Position numbers and translations under genes: made by a program
Assembly (NCBI RefSeq): GCF_000317045.1
Contig: NC_019703.1
Location: forward strand, 2,902,501 to 2,966,500
Length of the DNA: 64,000 nucleotides
Reading direction: 5' to 3'
Source of the DNA: Geitlerinema sp. PCC 7407
GTDB taxonomy: Bacteria > Cyanobacteriota > Cyanobacteriia > PCC-7407
In this document: positions 53,768-63,583 of the stretch, one piece after another
How the letters are laid out: the number at the start of each line of letters is the position of its first letter
Position numbering within the stretch: position 1 is the first letter of the stretch
Notes under the pieces: generated by a model
What the model saw: the letters and a program-made list of their open reading frames with translations, nothing else
The model's database searches: none
Told to the model about the DNA's origin: nothing

Positions 53768-55003
53768 TTATTCGCTGGCGATCGCCTTTTGGTTCGGCAG
53801 GAGGGACAAGATTTCCTCCGCAGCGCGATCGCAGACTCCCTCGCTACCCAGCACTGCGCGCATGGCGTCGTAGTCTGCCAGCATCTGGGCGCGGCGCTCT
53901 GCATTGAGCAGCAGCTCGAGCCCGGCCTCGGCAACATTGTGGGGGGTCGCTTCGTGCTGGAGAAACTCGGGCACGATCGATCGCATCGCCACTAGGTTGG
54001 GCGGCGACATGAAAGGAATCGAAAACTTCAGCACGTGCTGAGCAATCCAGGCCGTCAGAGGGCTGACGCGATAGAGAACCACCTGGGGAATCTTCAGCAG
54101 AGCCAGCTCGAGATTGACCGTGCCGGACTTGGTCAGGGCCAGATCGGCAGCGGCGGCGATCGCCTGACTCTGGCCCGAGACGATCGTCGCCGCGAGGCCA
54201 TAGCGCTTGATGGCGGCCTCGATAGCGGGCCGATAGGTCTCCAGGGACAGCGGAATCCAAAAGCGCGCTTGGGGCAGCCGCTTTTGGATTTGCTGCGCCG
54301 CCTCAAACATCACCGGCAGCAGATACTGAATCTCCTGGCGCCGGGAAGCCGGGAAAAGCGCGATCGCCGTTTCGGTTTCCCCGATGCCTAGACTGGCGCG
54401 CGCAGCGGCTCGGCTCGGGGCCGACCGGACGCGATCCACCAGCGGGTGGCCCACAAAGGTCACATCTGCGCCCTGCTCCGCAAAATAGCGCGCTTCCTCC
54501 GGGAAAATCGCCAGCAGACGCTTCGTCATTTGGACGATCGTGGCGGTGTTGCGCGACCCAAAGGACCACACCCACTCTTGGGGAGCGATGTAGTACACCA
54601 GCGGCACCTGGGACCACTGCTGCTGGAGGTAGCGCCCGATGCCCAGGTTGGGGCCTAGATAGTCGATCAAAACAGCCACATCCGGCGATCGCTGCTGCAG
54701 CACACGGCGGGCGCGCCGCTGGAGGAGCAGCGTCGGAATCACATAGGGCACAGACTCCAGAATCCCCACCGAGCCGATCGCGCTCGTGTTTCCCAGGAGC
54801 TCTGCGCCAGCTTGCGCCATGCGATCGCCGCCCAGCGCAAACACCTCGATGGCAATCTTGCGAGCTGCGGCTCGGCGGTACAGAGCCTCGACTAACAGGC
54901 CGCCCTGCAAGTCTCCTGAGACCTCACCTGTACTAATAAATATTTGATAAGTGCGCTCAGCAGACTGACCCGACCCATTTTTGGGCTTCTCCAACGCCGT
55001 CAC
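53768..55003 (-). CDS. lpxB: Lipid-A-disaccharide synthase
   Basis: 411 residues. LpxB joins UDP-diacylglucosamine to lipid X to form the disaccharide core of lipid A at the inner membrane. Motifs of the GT19 family are IFISTGEVSGDLQGGLLVEAL at the start, ALGGDRMAQAGAELLGN, YYIAPQEWVWSFG, FVGHPLVDRV, LFPASRRQEI, and KSGTVNLELALLKIPQVVLYR. Translation starts at GTG 55003, overlapping the lpxA stop as GTGA. It is the last gene of the lpxC-fabZ-lpxA-lpxB block. Confidence 0.94.
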   Translation of the reverse strand: MTALEKPKNGSGQSAERTYQIFISTGEVSGDLQGGLLVEALYRRAAARKIAIEVFALGGDRMAQAGAELLGNTSAIGSVGILESVPYVIPTLLLQRRARRVLQQRSPDVAVLIDYLGPNLGIGRYLQQQWSQVPLVYYIAPQEWVWSFGSRNTATIVQMTKRLLAIFPEEARYFAEQGADVTFVGHPLVDRVRSAPSRAAARASLGIGETETAIALFPASRRQEIQYLLPVMFEAAQQIQKRLPQARFWIPLSLETYRPAIEAAIKRYGLAATIVSGQSQAIAAAADLALTKSGTVNLELALLKIPQVVLYRVSPLTAWIAQHVLKFSIPFMSPPNLVAMRSIVPEFLQHEATPHNVAEAGLELLLNAERRAQMLADYDAMRAVLGSEGVCDRAAEEILSLLPNQKAIASE

Positions 55004-55839
55004 GCTTCCTCCCGGCCACTCGATCGCCGCCGCCCCGGAATCAGCCCCCGGCGGTCGGGCTGCTGAGACGCCACCAAAAATCGGCGCAGATTCGCCAAAG
55101 GCTCACTTTCAGGCAGCAGATCAAGGCGCTCTAGCGCCTCATTGAGCGTCAGCCCCGAGCGATACAAAAGCCGGTAGGCCTTTTTGAGGGACTGGAAGGT
55201 GCGACCTCCGTCTCCATCGACCAGGCCAGCCCGCTTGAGGCCTACCTGATTGAGCGATCGCACCCGAGACGGATTGCCCTCCACCAACATGTAAGGCGGT
55301 ACATCGCGATCGATCCGGCTCATGCCGCCCACCATTGCCAACCGGCCAATGTGGACGAACTGGTGCACTCCCAACACACCGCCAATCACAGCCCGCGACT
55401 CAATATGAACATGGCCTGCTAAAGCCACCGAGTTGGCGATCACAATGTTGTCTTCCAAGACACAGTTGTGCGCCACATGGACATAGGCCATCAGCAGATT
55501 GCCGTTGCCAATCAGCGTTGCTTCGTCGGCTCGCGTTGCGCGATTGATCGTGACGTATTCGCGAATTCGGTTGTCATCCCCAATCCGCACCAGGCTTATA
55601 GAGCCGTCGTACTTCAGATCCTGGGGCTCCAGACCAATGGCAGCCCCAGGAAAAATATGGTTGCGGGCACCGATTTCCGTCCAGCCGTCGATCACCACAT
55701 GGGCTCCAACCGTCGTTTCAGGACCGATTTTGACCCGTGGACCAATCACGGCATAGGCGCCGATCTGCGCAGTAGGGTGCACCTCGGCAGCGGGATGAAT
55801 CACCGCAGTCGGATGAATTAAGGTTGTCAAGGGATTCAC
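55000..55839 (-). CDS. lpxA: UDP-N-acetylglucosamine O-acyltransferase
   Basis: 279 residues. LpxA performs the first acylation of lipid A synthesis. The N-terminal two-thirds is a left-handed beta helix of hexapeptide repeats (HPTAVIHPAAEVHPTAQIGAYAVIGP and onward). The catalytic His lies in MAYVHVAHNCVLED. The C-terminal helical domain (GRTFQSLKKAYRLLYRSGLTLNEAL) has the expected form. The apparent start is GTG 55839, after a G-rich leader. It is followed by lpxB through a four-base overlap. Confidence 0.95.
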   Translation of the reverse strand: MNPLTTLIHPTAVIHPAAEVHPTAQIGAYAVIGPRVKIGPETTVGAHVVIDGWTEIGARNHIFPGAAIGLEPQDLKYDGSISLVRIGDDNRIREYVTINRATRADEATLIGNGNLLMAYVHVAHNCVLEDNIVIANSVALAGHVHIESRAVIGGVLGVHQFVHIGRLAMVGGMSRIDRDVPPYMLVEGNPSRVRSLNQVGLKRAGLVDGDGGRTFQSLKKAYRLLYRSGLTLNEALERLDLLPESEPLANLRRFLVASQQPDRRGLIPGRRRSSGREEA

Positions 55840-55877
55840 TCCAGGGATTGCGTCCCAACTCGTGGTAGGAGGGGCAG

Positions 55878-56393
55878 CTAGTCGGTGACCAAGGAGAACA
55901 TCAGCTCGCCTTCTGCCGCGATCTGACCGTTCACTTCAGCACGTCCCTGCATCTTTCCAAAACGACGGCGCTTCACGCACAGCAGTTCCACGGTCATGAC
56001 CAGCTGATCGCCGGGCACCACAGGCCGACGAAAACGCACCTTGTCAATGCCGGCAAACAGAAACAGTCCGCCCTCCATATCGGCCATCTGGGTCAGCACA
56101 ACCCCACCCACTTGGGCCATGGCTTCGACGATCAGAACGCCCGGCATGATGGGCCGTCCCGGAAAATGTCCCTGGAAGTGGGGCTCGTTGAACGTCACGT
56201 TTTTGATACCAACCGCCCGCTCACCCGGAACATATTCGATGATTCGATCGACCAGCGCAAAAGGATAGCGATGGGGCAGCAGCTTTTGGATATCCTCGGC
56301 CGCCAAAATCGCGGGCGCAGACGGGGTCGGCTGAGAGCGGACCTGAACTTCACTGGCGGTATTGTCGGCGTGTACGTCAATTAGCGTGGACAT
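55878..56393 (-). CDS. fabZ: 3-Hydroxyacyl-ACP dehydratase FabZ
   Basis: 171 residues, hot-dog fold. The active-site His is in [16 protein letters not shown] and the Glu in [12 protein letters not shown]. The substrate-tunnel segment is [28 protein letters not shown]. FabZ dehydrates 3-hydroxyacyl-ACP. Its neighbours compete for or use the same hydroxyacyl pool for lipid A, which explains the conserved order lpxC-fabZ-lpxA. About 25 unusual residues precede the domain. Confidence 0.95.
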   Translation of the reverse strand: MSTLIDVHADNTASEVQVRSQPTPSAPAILAAEDIQKLLPHRYPFALVDRIIEYVPGERAVGIKNVTFNEPHFQGHFPGRPIMPGVLIVEAMAQVGGVVLTQMADMEGGLFLFAGIDKVRFRRPVVPGDQLVMTVELLCVKRRRFGKMQGRAEVNGQIAAEGELMFSLVTD

Positions 56394-56440
56394 GGGTTAA
56401 CTTCTTGATGACTGTGCGAAAGGGTAATCGGGCGACGTTT

Positions 56441-57364
56441 TCAAGCCTGGGGTGACTGGCACCCTCGCTGTGCCAGAAGCCGAGTGAGTTGCGTGTGCAA
56501 AAAGTGACTGGCTTTGTAGGCCAAAAAATGAGCGGTCGGCAGCGTTCCCAATAAACTTAAATCCCCTACTAAGTCTAAAAGTTTATGACGCGCTGGCTCA
56601 TTTGAAAATCGCAGCGGAGGATTGATCCATCCGTCTGGACCGCAAACTAAGGCATTTTCGAGGCTGCCGCCGCGAATCAGTCCGGCGGCCCGGAGCTGAT
56701 CGATTTGGTGGGCGAGGGCAAAGGTCCGCGCCGGGGCGATCGCGCTGCCGAAGGGCTCTCGGGCCGGCTGCCAGCTGTGCCACTGGGTGCCGATGGCGGG
56801 CAGCTCAAATTCAATGCCGTAGGTAAAGCGCAGCTCGGAGGCTGGCAGCGCTGCGACAAAGGCGTCGCCCTGATAGACCCACAAGGGTCGAGTCAGCGCA
56901 GGCTGGGAGGCCCTGGGCGCTGACTGAGCCACAACCCCCACCTGGGCGATCGCCTCTGCCCACTCCTTGGCCGAACCGTCTAGGAGCGGCACCTCAGGGC
57001 CGTCGATTTCGATGCGCACATTGTCAACGCCAAATCCTTGCAGCGTCGCGAGGAGGTGCTCCACCGTGCGCACCTTGGCCTCGCCGTGCTGCAGCTCCGT
57101 AGAAAGCGTCGTCTGGCTGACCGCTCCGATCGTCGCGGCCACAGTCGGCGCTGCGGGCAAATCCGTCCGCACAAATATTCGACCCGTATCCGCGGCCGCA
57201 GGCAAGAGCCGCACCTCTACCCGAGCCCCGCTGTGCAGCCCAACCCCAATTTGACGGACGGGCTGGGCCAGCGTTTGCTGAGCGGCAGCGGTAGATACCC
57301 CAAACTGCGATCGCCCCGGAACGTCGGGTGCAGATACCGGAAAATTGTCCGTAGCTCCTGACAT
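56441..57364 (-). CDS. lpxC: UDP-3-O-acyl-N-acetylglucosamine deacetylase
   Basis: 307 residues. LpxC is the zinc deacetylase committing precursor to lipid A. Zinc ligands lie in [10 protein letters not shown] (His) and in [16 protein letters not shown] (His and Asp). [18 protein letters not shown] starts the domain, after about 35 extra residues. The active-site Glu/Asp region [15 protein letters not shown] is intact. It lies between the Omp85 gene (12 bases away) and fabZ, all on one strand. Confidence 0.95.
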   Translation of the reverse strand: MSGATDNFPVSAPDVPGRSQFGVSTAAAQQTLAQPVRQIGVGLHSGARVEVRLLPAAADTGRIFVRTDLPAAPTVAATIGAVSQTTLSTELQHGEAKVRTVEHLLATLQGFGVDNVRIEIDGPEVPLLDGSAKEWAEAIAQVGVVAQSAPRASQPALTRPLWVYQGDAFVAALPASELRFTYGIEFELPAIGTQWHSWQPAREPFGSAIAPARTFALAHQIDQLRAAGLIRGGSLENALVCGPDGWINPPLRFSNEPARHKLLDLVGDLSLLGTLPTAHFLAYKASHFLHTQLTRLLAQRGCQSPQA

Positions 57365-57376
57365 TCTGTGGATTAC

Positions 57377-59755
57377 CTAGAAACGCTCGCCAATACCAAA
57401 GTGGATGCGGCTATCACCGTCGTCATTGACCGCATAGTCAATACGAATCGGTCCCAGAGGCGACTGAATGCGCACCCCAGCCCCAACGCCAAAGCCGCTA
57501 CCCGGCTTGCCGCGGACCTCTGCGGGTCTACCGGGCACATTGTCACCCGTTCCCAGATCCGAGCCAAAGTCCGCAAACAGCGCGCCCCCAATGAAGGAGA
57601 ACAGCGGGAAGCGGTACTCTGCGCTGGCCTGCACAAAGCTGCGGCCACTACCCAGTTCGCCCTCGCCATAGCCCCGCACCGAGCTGCTGCCTCCCAAAGA
57701 GAAAGCTTCATAGGGCGGCAGATCTCCCAGAACCGTTCCGGCCTGGACGTTAAAGGCCAGAGCTTGGGGACAATCGTTGGGAGTCGAGTCTTCTTGGCGG
57801 CAGCCTTCGGTGAAGTTGGTGAAGCGCACCGGCATGTAGTAGCTATAGCTGCCCCGCAGGCGGTTAAAGAGGATGCCGCCCAAGGGAACCGTTTGCTCGA
57901 CGCCTAGGCGCAGCAGGGAGCCCTGGGTGGGACGAATCCGGTCGTTTCGGCGATCGCGCACCCCCCCAAACTGCACCGACAAAATATCGTCTGTGCCGTC
58001 ATCATCAAAGCTCAGAACATTCCCCAGCTCGTCTACAAAGCTCAGGTCGCCATCCGCATCGCGCAGGGACACCCGCTGGTACTGGCCTCCCAAGGACAGG
58101 GTCCAGCCATCATCGAGAGGCCGGGTAAAGCTGATACCGCCACCGGTTCTCGTCACCCGAGGCCGGTCTTCGTTGGGCAACGTCACCTCATTTTCGCCGC
58201 CGTCAAAAATCAGCGAAATCGATCGCCGACGGAACGCGTTGACCGTGTACGAGGTGCGGTAGGGGTCGCCCGCAATCCAGGGATCGGTGAAGTTGACGTC
58301 AAATAGCAGCTCACGAACGCCCACCTGGACCTCAGCCCCTAGCTTCTGGTTGTTGCCGCCCAGGTTTTGTTCTTGGTAGCTTACCGAACCAAACAGGCCG
58401 CTGGCAGAGCTAAAGCCCGCCCCGGCGGCGATGGAGCCGGTGTCTCGCTCGATCACGTTGACCACCACGACTACCTTGCGGGGGTCTTGGCCGGGCTCGA
58501 GGGAGAGGCGCACGTCCTCAAAGATGCCGAGGCCAAAGACTCGGCGCAAATCCTCCTCTACCTGGGTCCGGTTGAAGGTCTTGCCGGGCTCAAGCTGAAG
58601 TTCGCGCGTGATGATGAAGGGGCGCGTCTTGCCCTTGATGGGCTCGTCGTTCTCGTCCGTCAGTTCGCCATCTTCGCTCAAAAAGCGCACTTGGACATCT
58701 TCGATTTCACCTTCGGCGACTTCGAGGGTCACAACGCCGTCTTGGCTGACTTCGGGCGCATCAATCACCTGGGCCAGCACGTAACCATTTTCTTGGTACC
58801 AGTCGTTGACCTGCTGGATACCGCGCTGCAAATCTCGGAAGTTGAGGATTTCGCCGTACTGCTCTTCGAAGGCTTCGTTGACGACATCGTCGGGCAAAAC
58901 CTCGTCGCCTGTGACGGTGACCTGACGCAAGATGGGGTTGGGCTGCACCACAAAGGTCACCCGCACGCCTAGGGGAGTGTTTTCGGGTTCGTAGGTGACG
59001 TTGGAAAAATAGCCCGTCCGGAAAATGGCGTTGACGTCTTCCTGGAGCTGGGACTGGGTGGTCGGGCGGCCGGGCGTGGTGCGCGCTGCGCTGTAGATGG
59101 CATCTAGCAATTCTGCTTCGGCAGGATTACCGGCGACGCCTCGGACGTCTAGCTCGCTGATCAAGACGCGCGCTTCGGTCTCCTGGGCGGGGGTGTCGGT
59201 TGTCTCGCCAGCGGCGTCAGGCGTGGGGCTTTCGCCTTCGGGAGCCATCTCACCTTCGGGGGCCATTTCGCCTTCGGGAGGTATTTCTTCGTCAGCGGGC
59301 GATCGCCGCTGGAGCTCCGGCGAAATCTCGATCTGAGGTTCTGAGCCGTCCGGCGACACCTCAAATTCGATTTGATTGGGGGTTTCTTGGTCGGGGCCTT
59401 GGGTGCCTGGGGGTGGGGAGCCTGCCTGAGCCAGCTCACTGCCAGTAAACAGCTGAAGATCGGCGTTGCGGCTGATTTGGAACGCCTCAAAGCGATCGCT
59501 CTGTGGGGCTACATCTGCCGCATCGGGCTCAAGGACCAGCGAGGCAGCAGGGGCGCTTTCGGGCTCCACCGGCAAAACTTCAGGGCTCGGGGTTTCCAGA
59601 AGCGACAAATCCGCTTCGGAGGAGGCCCCTTCCGTCTGGCTGGTTTCAACGACGACGCTAGATTCAGCATCAACGGTTTGTCCACGGGCAGGATTGGAGA
59701 AACCCAAAGTGGCGGAAGCCGCAAAAACCGCCATCAGAGCAGGAGAAAATCGCAT
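57377..59755 (-). CDS. bamA: Omp85-family outer-membrane assembly protein (BamA-like)
   Basis: 792 residues from ATG 59755. A signal peptide (MRFSPALMAVFAASATLGFSNPARG) precedes a long Glu/Pro-rich extension (about 25-195) with tandem PEGEMA repeats. Three POTRA domains follow (about 195-440), including GYFSNVTYEPENTPLGVRVTFVV and NGYVLAQVIDAPEV. The C-terminal 16-strand barrel ends FGIGERF and includes the family loop near VRGYGEGELG. It inserts beta-barrel proteins into the outer membrane, and its chloroplast relative is Toc75. The frame is open upstream of the chosen start, but the signal peptide fixes it. It is the first gene of the lpx block. Confidence 0.93.
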   Translation of the reverse strand: MRFSPALMAVFAASATLGFSNPARGQTVDAESSVVVETSQTEGASSEADLSLLETPSPEVLPVEPESAPAASLVLEPDAADVAPQSDRFEAFQISRNADLQLFTGSELAQAGSPPPGTQGPDQETPNQIEFEVSPDGSEPQIEISPELQRRSPADEEIPPEGEMAPEGEMAPEGESPTPDAAGETTDTPAQETEARVLISELDVRGVAGNPAEAELLDAIYSAARTTPGRPTTQSQLQEDVNAIFRTGYFSNVTYEPENTPLGVRVTFVVQPNPILRQVTVTGDEVLPDDVVNEAFEEQYGEILNFRDLQRGIQQVNDWYQENGYVLAQVIDAPEVSQDGVVTLEVAEGEIEDVQVRFLSEDGELTDENDEPIKGKTRPFIITRELQLEPGKTFNRTQVEEDLRRVFGLGIFEDVRLSLEPGQDPRKVVVVVNVIERDTGSIAAGAGFSSASGLFGSVSYQEQNLGGNNQKLGAEVQVGVRELLFDVNFTDPWIAGDPYRTSYTVNAFRRRSISLIFDGGENEVTLPNEDRPRVTRTGGGISFTRPLDDGWTLSLGGQYQRVSLRDADGDLSFVDELGNVLSFDDDGTDDILSVQFGGVRDRRNDRIRPTQGSLLRLGVEQTVPLGGILFNRLRGSYSYYMPVRFTNFTEGCRQEDSTPNDCPQALAFNVQAGTVLGDLPPYEAFSLGGSSSVRGYGEGELGSGRSFVQASAEYRFPLFSFIGGALFADFGSDLGTGDNVPGRPAEVRGKPGSGFGVGAGVRIQSPLGPIRIDYAVNDDGDSRIHFGIGERF

Positions 59756-59937
59756 TTTGTTCACGTTACTTGGCACGTCCACACACCATGACCTGCCCTT
59801 GGCAGGCACGAGAAAGAGGATCTGTTCAGAAGTCAGGCAAGAAGAAACCCCTGCACGGGTCGCACTGTGGACTCTGCGCGATCGCGCAAAGTGAGAGCAC
59901 GTCGAGCAAACGGGCAAATTCTACCGCATTGACAGAC

Positions 59938-60672
59938 CTAAGTCTCGGCGGTTTGGGCCAGAACGCGCTCTAGCACACGCTGATAGGCATGTTCTACGTT
60001 GCCCAAATCTCGCCGAAAGCGGTCTTTGTCCATTACCCGCAGATTGGGGTCAGTTTCACCTTGGTCCCACAGTCGGCAGGTGTCCGGACTGATTTCGTCT
60101 GCGAGCAGCATCGTGCCATCAGGGCGGAGACCAAACTCCAGCTTGAAGTCCACAAGGGTAATATTGCACCGCTGAAAGAAGTCGATGAGAACTTCATTCA
60201 CCTTGAGGGCCATGGCTCGCAGCTGATCGACTTGAGCGGGCGTGGCTAGCTTCATCAGCAGTAGCCGGTCAACCGTGAGCATCGGGTCTCCCAGGTCATC
60301 GTTTTTGTAATAAAACTCGACGAGGGGAGGGGCGATCGCGGTCCCCAGTTCCAGTCCCGTCTGTTGACAGAGACTGCCAGCCGCAATGTTCCTGACCACG
60401 ACCTCGATGGGCACGATGGTCACGGCGCGTACGCGCATCTGGTTGGGGGTAGGGCAGTCGATGAAGTGGGTGGGGACTCCCTGGGTTTCGAGAACCTTGA
60501 ACAGGTGAGCAGCGACGCGGCAGTTAATCTCTCCTTTGCCCGCAATGCTGCCTCGCTTTTGAGCATTGAAGGCCGTGGCGTCATCCTTATAGTGGGTGAG
60601 CAAAATATCGGGGTCATCTGTGGCGTACAGAATCTTGGCTTTACCTTCGTAGCGCTTTTCGAGGCCAGACAT
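59938..60672 (-). CDS. purC: SAICAR synthase
   Basis: 244 residues, standard bacterial length. PurC joins CAIR and aspartate in purine synthesis. Family motifs are YEGKAKILYATDDPDILLTHYKDDATAFNAQKRGSI, then EVVVRNIAAGSLCQQ, FYYKNDDLGDPMLT, LVDFKLEFG and ADEISPDTCRLWD. ATG 60672 starts MSGLEKRYEGKAK, as expected. It lies after the Omp85 gene region on the same strand; nothing suggests a functional link. Confidence 0.96.
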   Translation of the reverse strand: MSGLEKRYEGKAKILYATDDPDILLTHYKDDATAFNAQKRGSIAGKGEINCRVAAHLFKVLETQGVPTHFIDCPTPNQMRVRAVTIVPIEVVVRNIAAGSLCQQTGLELGTAIAPPLVEFYYKNDDLGDPMLTVDRLLLMKLATPAQVDQLRAMALKVNEVLIDFFQRCNITLVDFKLEFGLRPDGTMLLADEISPDTCRLWDQGETDPNLRVMDKDRFRRDLGNVEHAYQRVLERVLAQTAET

Positions 60673-61309
60673 GTTTTCGCTGTTAGGAGGGTGATCGAGG
60701 ATTGTCCCAAGCCAAGACTGCCACCTAGGCAGCGACCCATTGCCTTAGCGGTGAGCTTGCAGCGATGCTTTGGCCGGGAGAATCCCAAGAAGGCCATTTT
60801 AGCCCGCGAAGGAAGTTCTGGGACAGCGGGCTCTGGGGCCAGATGGAGGCTGTTGAGTGAGCGATCGCAGACATTGCCTTTTACGGAAGAGCACTCAGAC
60901 AGCAAACAAGGATTGACTTCAATTGATTGCGTTTTTGAGAATTCACTAATTTTTTGAAAATCACTTTCTTTCCTTATTCAAGCTTTATACTCTTGTTAAG
61001 AGCTTAATCATTGCTTCATTAGCTTCTCATCAAGCAACCGCAAGAACTCTGAAAGATCGCCTCTGTTATTCATTCTTATTGAATTTTCTCGATTAATCTT
61101 GATTCATTTAAATCTTCAAAAATTTATCAAGTGCACGGATATATTTAACTGGTCTTTATAATTTTCTGGTGAAATCTACATAGGATTGATCTCAATTTAG
61201 ACTTCTTCTTTGAGCCTTACAGTTTTCCAAATTCGACTTGATTTTGACTGGAAGGCCTGACTATTGCCACGTTTTGGGCCACTGAGAATTTCCTTCCCTC
61301 TTCAACACC
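60673..61309. other. AT-rich divergent region before the PEP-CTERM gene
   Basis: About 640 bases without a gene. From about 60950 it becomes strikingly AT-rich. TATACT near 60987 is a possible -10 without a clear -35. I see no terminator or repeat of note. Confidence 0.5.
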
Positions 61310-62110
61310 ATGAAGCTATTTTTTGCTGCGTTCAGTTCCGTTACTTTAGGTACTTTACTCACAGCTCTTCCTGGAGAGGCTGCAACTTTTTCTAGCTCTA
61401 TCGGCAATGTCCTGATTCGATACAATCAGTCTGCATCGGATTTCCAAACGGATGTTAATACTGATACCTTTTCGATCGCTAGAGAAGGTGGCTCTAATGG
61501 GGCGATCGCAGACGCAGATGCCACTTTCAGCAATGAGTCTCTTTTCTCCTCCAACTCCACAAACAGTGAAGCTTTTGGTCAGGGCAAAAATTACTTCGGT
61601 CTTGCCAATAGCACGGCTTCAGTCTTGGGAAACTTCTGGGTTGAGGCAGGTCAAAGCTTCGGTTTTGACTTTTTTGCCAGTCTCGACTTGCTCACCCAAA
61701 TTGATAATCCAGTTCAGGAATACGTAGAATCCCTGGGATCCATCTCTTTCTTTTTGGAAGCTGATAGCTCCCCAAACCCCATTGCTTTCTTTAGCTTCTC
61801 AGGCGGCCTAAAGACAACGGGAACGGATTTTGTTTCTCTTGACAGCAGTGAAAATATTGTTCTAGGCGACGCCTCTTCTATCTCCTTCAACACGGGTGGA
61901 ACTTCAGAGGTTCTGTCTGGTTTGGTTCTCGGGTCGTTTGGGCAAACCTTTGCGAGTCGTACTCAGCTTCGCCTGGTCGAGGTCAAAAGCAATACCGCTC
62001 TCGCTAAAGCTCCGGAACCCGGGTCGGCGATCGCCTTTTTGGTTTTTGGTGGATTGACTGGAGTTTCAGCTCTTCAAAAAGCATCAAAAAAACGCCAAAA
62101 TTTCAACTAA
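61310..62110 (+). CDS. PEP-CTERM sorting domain protein
   Basis: 266 residues. An N-terminal signal peptide (FAAFSSVTLGTLLTALPGEAA) and a C-terminal PEP-CTERM tail are visible. The tail has PEPGSAIAFLVFGGLTGVSAL, then the basic KASKKRQ. This tail is cut by an exosortase and directs the protein to the cell surface or matrix. The middle is Ser-, Asn- and Phe-rich with a beta-sandwich look (FGFDFFASLDLLTQI, SISFFLEADSSP, FFSFSGGLKTTG). Lower GC than the core genes suggests a more recent or mobile origin. No exosortase gene is in the window. Confidence 0.85.
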   Translation: MKLFFAAFSSVTLGTLLTALPGEAATFSSSIGNVLIRYNQSASDFQTDVNTDTFSIAREGGSNGAIADADATFSNESLFSSNSTNSEAFGQGKNYFGLANSTASVLGNFWVEAGQSFGFDFFASLDLLTQIDNPVQEYVESLGSISFFLEADSSPNPIAFFSFSGGLKTTGTDFVSLDSSENIVLGDASSISFNTGGTSEVLSGLVLGSFGQTFASRTQLRLVEVKSNTALAKAPEPGSAIAFLVFGGLTGVSALQKASKKRQNFN

Positions 62111-62491
62111 TTTCGAGATTGCAAATAAAAAGCTCAGGCATTAAATCCTGAGCTTTTTATTCTTTATAAATTCATTTGCATTCTAGATTTAATAACTTTT
62201 TTGCCAATTCAGTCAATCAAAAATAGAATTTTTCTAAGAGAAATTATTGATTTTTATGGATTAACGAAGTTCGATATTTTCATTTATTCAAGAAAGCATT
62301 ATTGAAACTCTCTAAGTTAAATTTGCAACCAAAGAAGCACAAAATCACTAAGCTATCTTTCATTTTTGGCAAAGAACAAAATTAATTAAAATTTGATATC
62401 AAAAAACTGCCATTTTGGCCCACAAGCTTTTTAGCGAGTTTCTATAGTATCCCTAGCATGAACTCATTTTTTAAGCTAGGAGTTGTTCATC
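62111..62491. other. AT-rich region between the PEP-CTERM and RTX genes
   Basis: About 380 bases. It holds the terminator of the upstream gene and then AT-rich DNA with no gene. A possible -10, TATAGT, lies near 62443. TTTTGGCCCAC upstream of it resembles TTTTGGGCCAC upstream of the PEP-CTERM gene. Confidence 0.5.
62127..62158. terminator. Terminator after the PEP-CTERM gene
   Basis: AAAAAGCTCAGG pairs perfectly with CCTGAGCTTTTT (12 bp) around an eight-base loop, with a built-in T-run. Confidence 0.92.
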
Positions 62492-63583
62492 ATGGCTTTA
62501 GTCAGAGGTACTTTTAGCGCAGACTTAATCTCTTTAACCAGTGCATTGGCTTCCACAATAGATGCCGATATTATCTACGCAGGGGAAGGCAATGATACGG
62601 TTTTTGGTGCTGGCGGCGACGACTTTATTAAAGGCGACAGCGGTAACGATGAGCTGCGCGGAGAAGAAGGCAATGACCAGATCTTTGGCGATCGCGGCCT
62701 AGACACGATCTTTGGCGGGAACGGCGACGACCTCGTCGACGGCGGCAGCGATGCGGACTTGCTTTTCGGGGACGCTGGTCTTGACACACTCCTAGGCGGT
62801 TCTGGCAATGACACGCTTCTGGGCGGCTCCGGCAATGATCAACTCCTCGGCAGCATCGGCAACGATGTCTCTGTCGGCGAAACTGGGGATGATGAGCTGA
62901 TCGACACCAGCGGCAACAACACCCTTGACGGCGGCCTAGGAAATGACAGCTTGACCGCAGGCGGCGGCATCGACGTCCTTGTCGGCGACGGCGTCTACAT
63001 CCCCGGCACCACATTGTTTCAGGGTGGTAACGACAGTCTTTTTGGCGGCAATGGCAACGACAGCCTATACGGCGGCTATGTTGTCATTAACGCCACGACT
63101 GGCTTGCCTCAGAGCTTTTTGGCAGCGAGCGGTAACGACACCCTTGATGGCAGCGGCGGCAACGATCTGGTGGACGGCCAAGACGGCACCGACGTTTTGA
63201 TCGGCGGCAGCGGCAATGACACAGTTGTGGGGGGACGAGGAGCCGATACTGTCCAAGGAGCCGGGGCTACAGGGGACTTTGAAATTGATCTTCTCTACGG
63301 GGATGTGCCGGGTTCGACCACTGGAGCGGGTGCTGATGTCTTCGTGCTGGGCAACAGCACGACGGTTTTCTACGATGCAGCCGGAACCGGGGATTTTGCG
63401 CTGATTGTGGATTTTCAGGCTGGAAGCGACAAGATTCAGCTCAACGGCAGCAATATGATGGCCTACGGGTTTGGCATCAGCGGCACAGAAACACAAATCT
63501 TCTACAACGGCGATTTGATTGGTCGCGTTTTGAACATCACGCCCACTAATCTACTGAATTCTGGATCTATCGTGTTTGCTTAG
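62492..63583 (+). CDS. RTX-type calcium-binding repeat protein
   Basis: 363 residues. After about 20 residues the protein consists of glycine/aspartate-rich nonapeptides of the GGxGxDxUx type (for example GGNGDDLVD, GGSGNDTLL, GGSGNDQLL, GGSGNDTVV). These form a calcium-bound parallel beta roll. The last 100 residues (GADVFVLGNSTTVFYDAAG, ALIVDFQAGSDKIQLNG) are the C-terminal secretion-type segment seen in RTX proteins exported by type I systems. There is no toxin, protease or lipase domain, so it is likely an extracellular or surface structural protein. AGGAG lies nine bases before ATG 62492. The DNA repeats strongly within the roll. Confidence 0.9.
   Translation: MALVRGTFSADLISLTSALASTIDADIIYAGEGNDTVFGAGGDDFIKGDSGNDELRGEEGNDQIFGDRGLDTIFGGNGDDLVDGGSDADLLFGDAGLDTLLGGSGNDTLLGGSGNDQLLGSIGNDVSVGETGDDELIDTSGNNTLDGGLGNDSLTAGGGIDVLVGDGVYIPGTTLFQGGNDSLFGGNGNDSLYGGYVVINATTGLPQSFLAASGNDTLDGSGGNDLVDGQDGTDVLIGGSGNDTVVGGRGADTVQGAGATGDFEIDLLYGDVPGSTTGAGADVFVLGNSTTVFYDAAGTGDFALIVDFQAGSDKIQLNGSNMMAYGFGISGTETQIFYNGDLIGRVLNITPTNLLNSGSIVFA

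Noticed and set aside
62590-63240. The repeats in the RTX gene as a CRISPR or minisatellite
   Set aside because: They are in frame and encode regular nonapeptides with variable codons, so they are explained by the protein.
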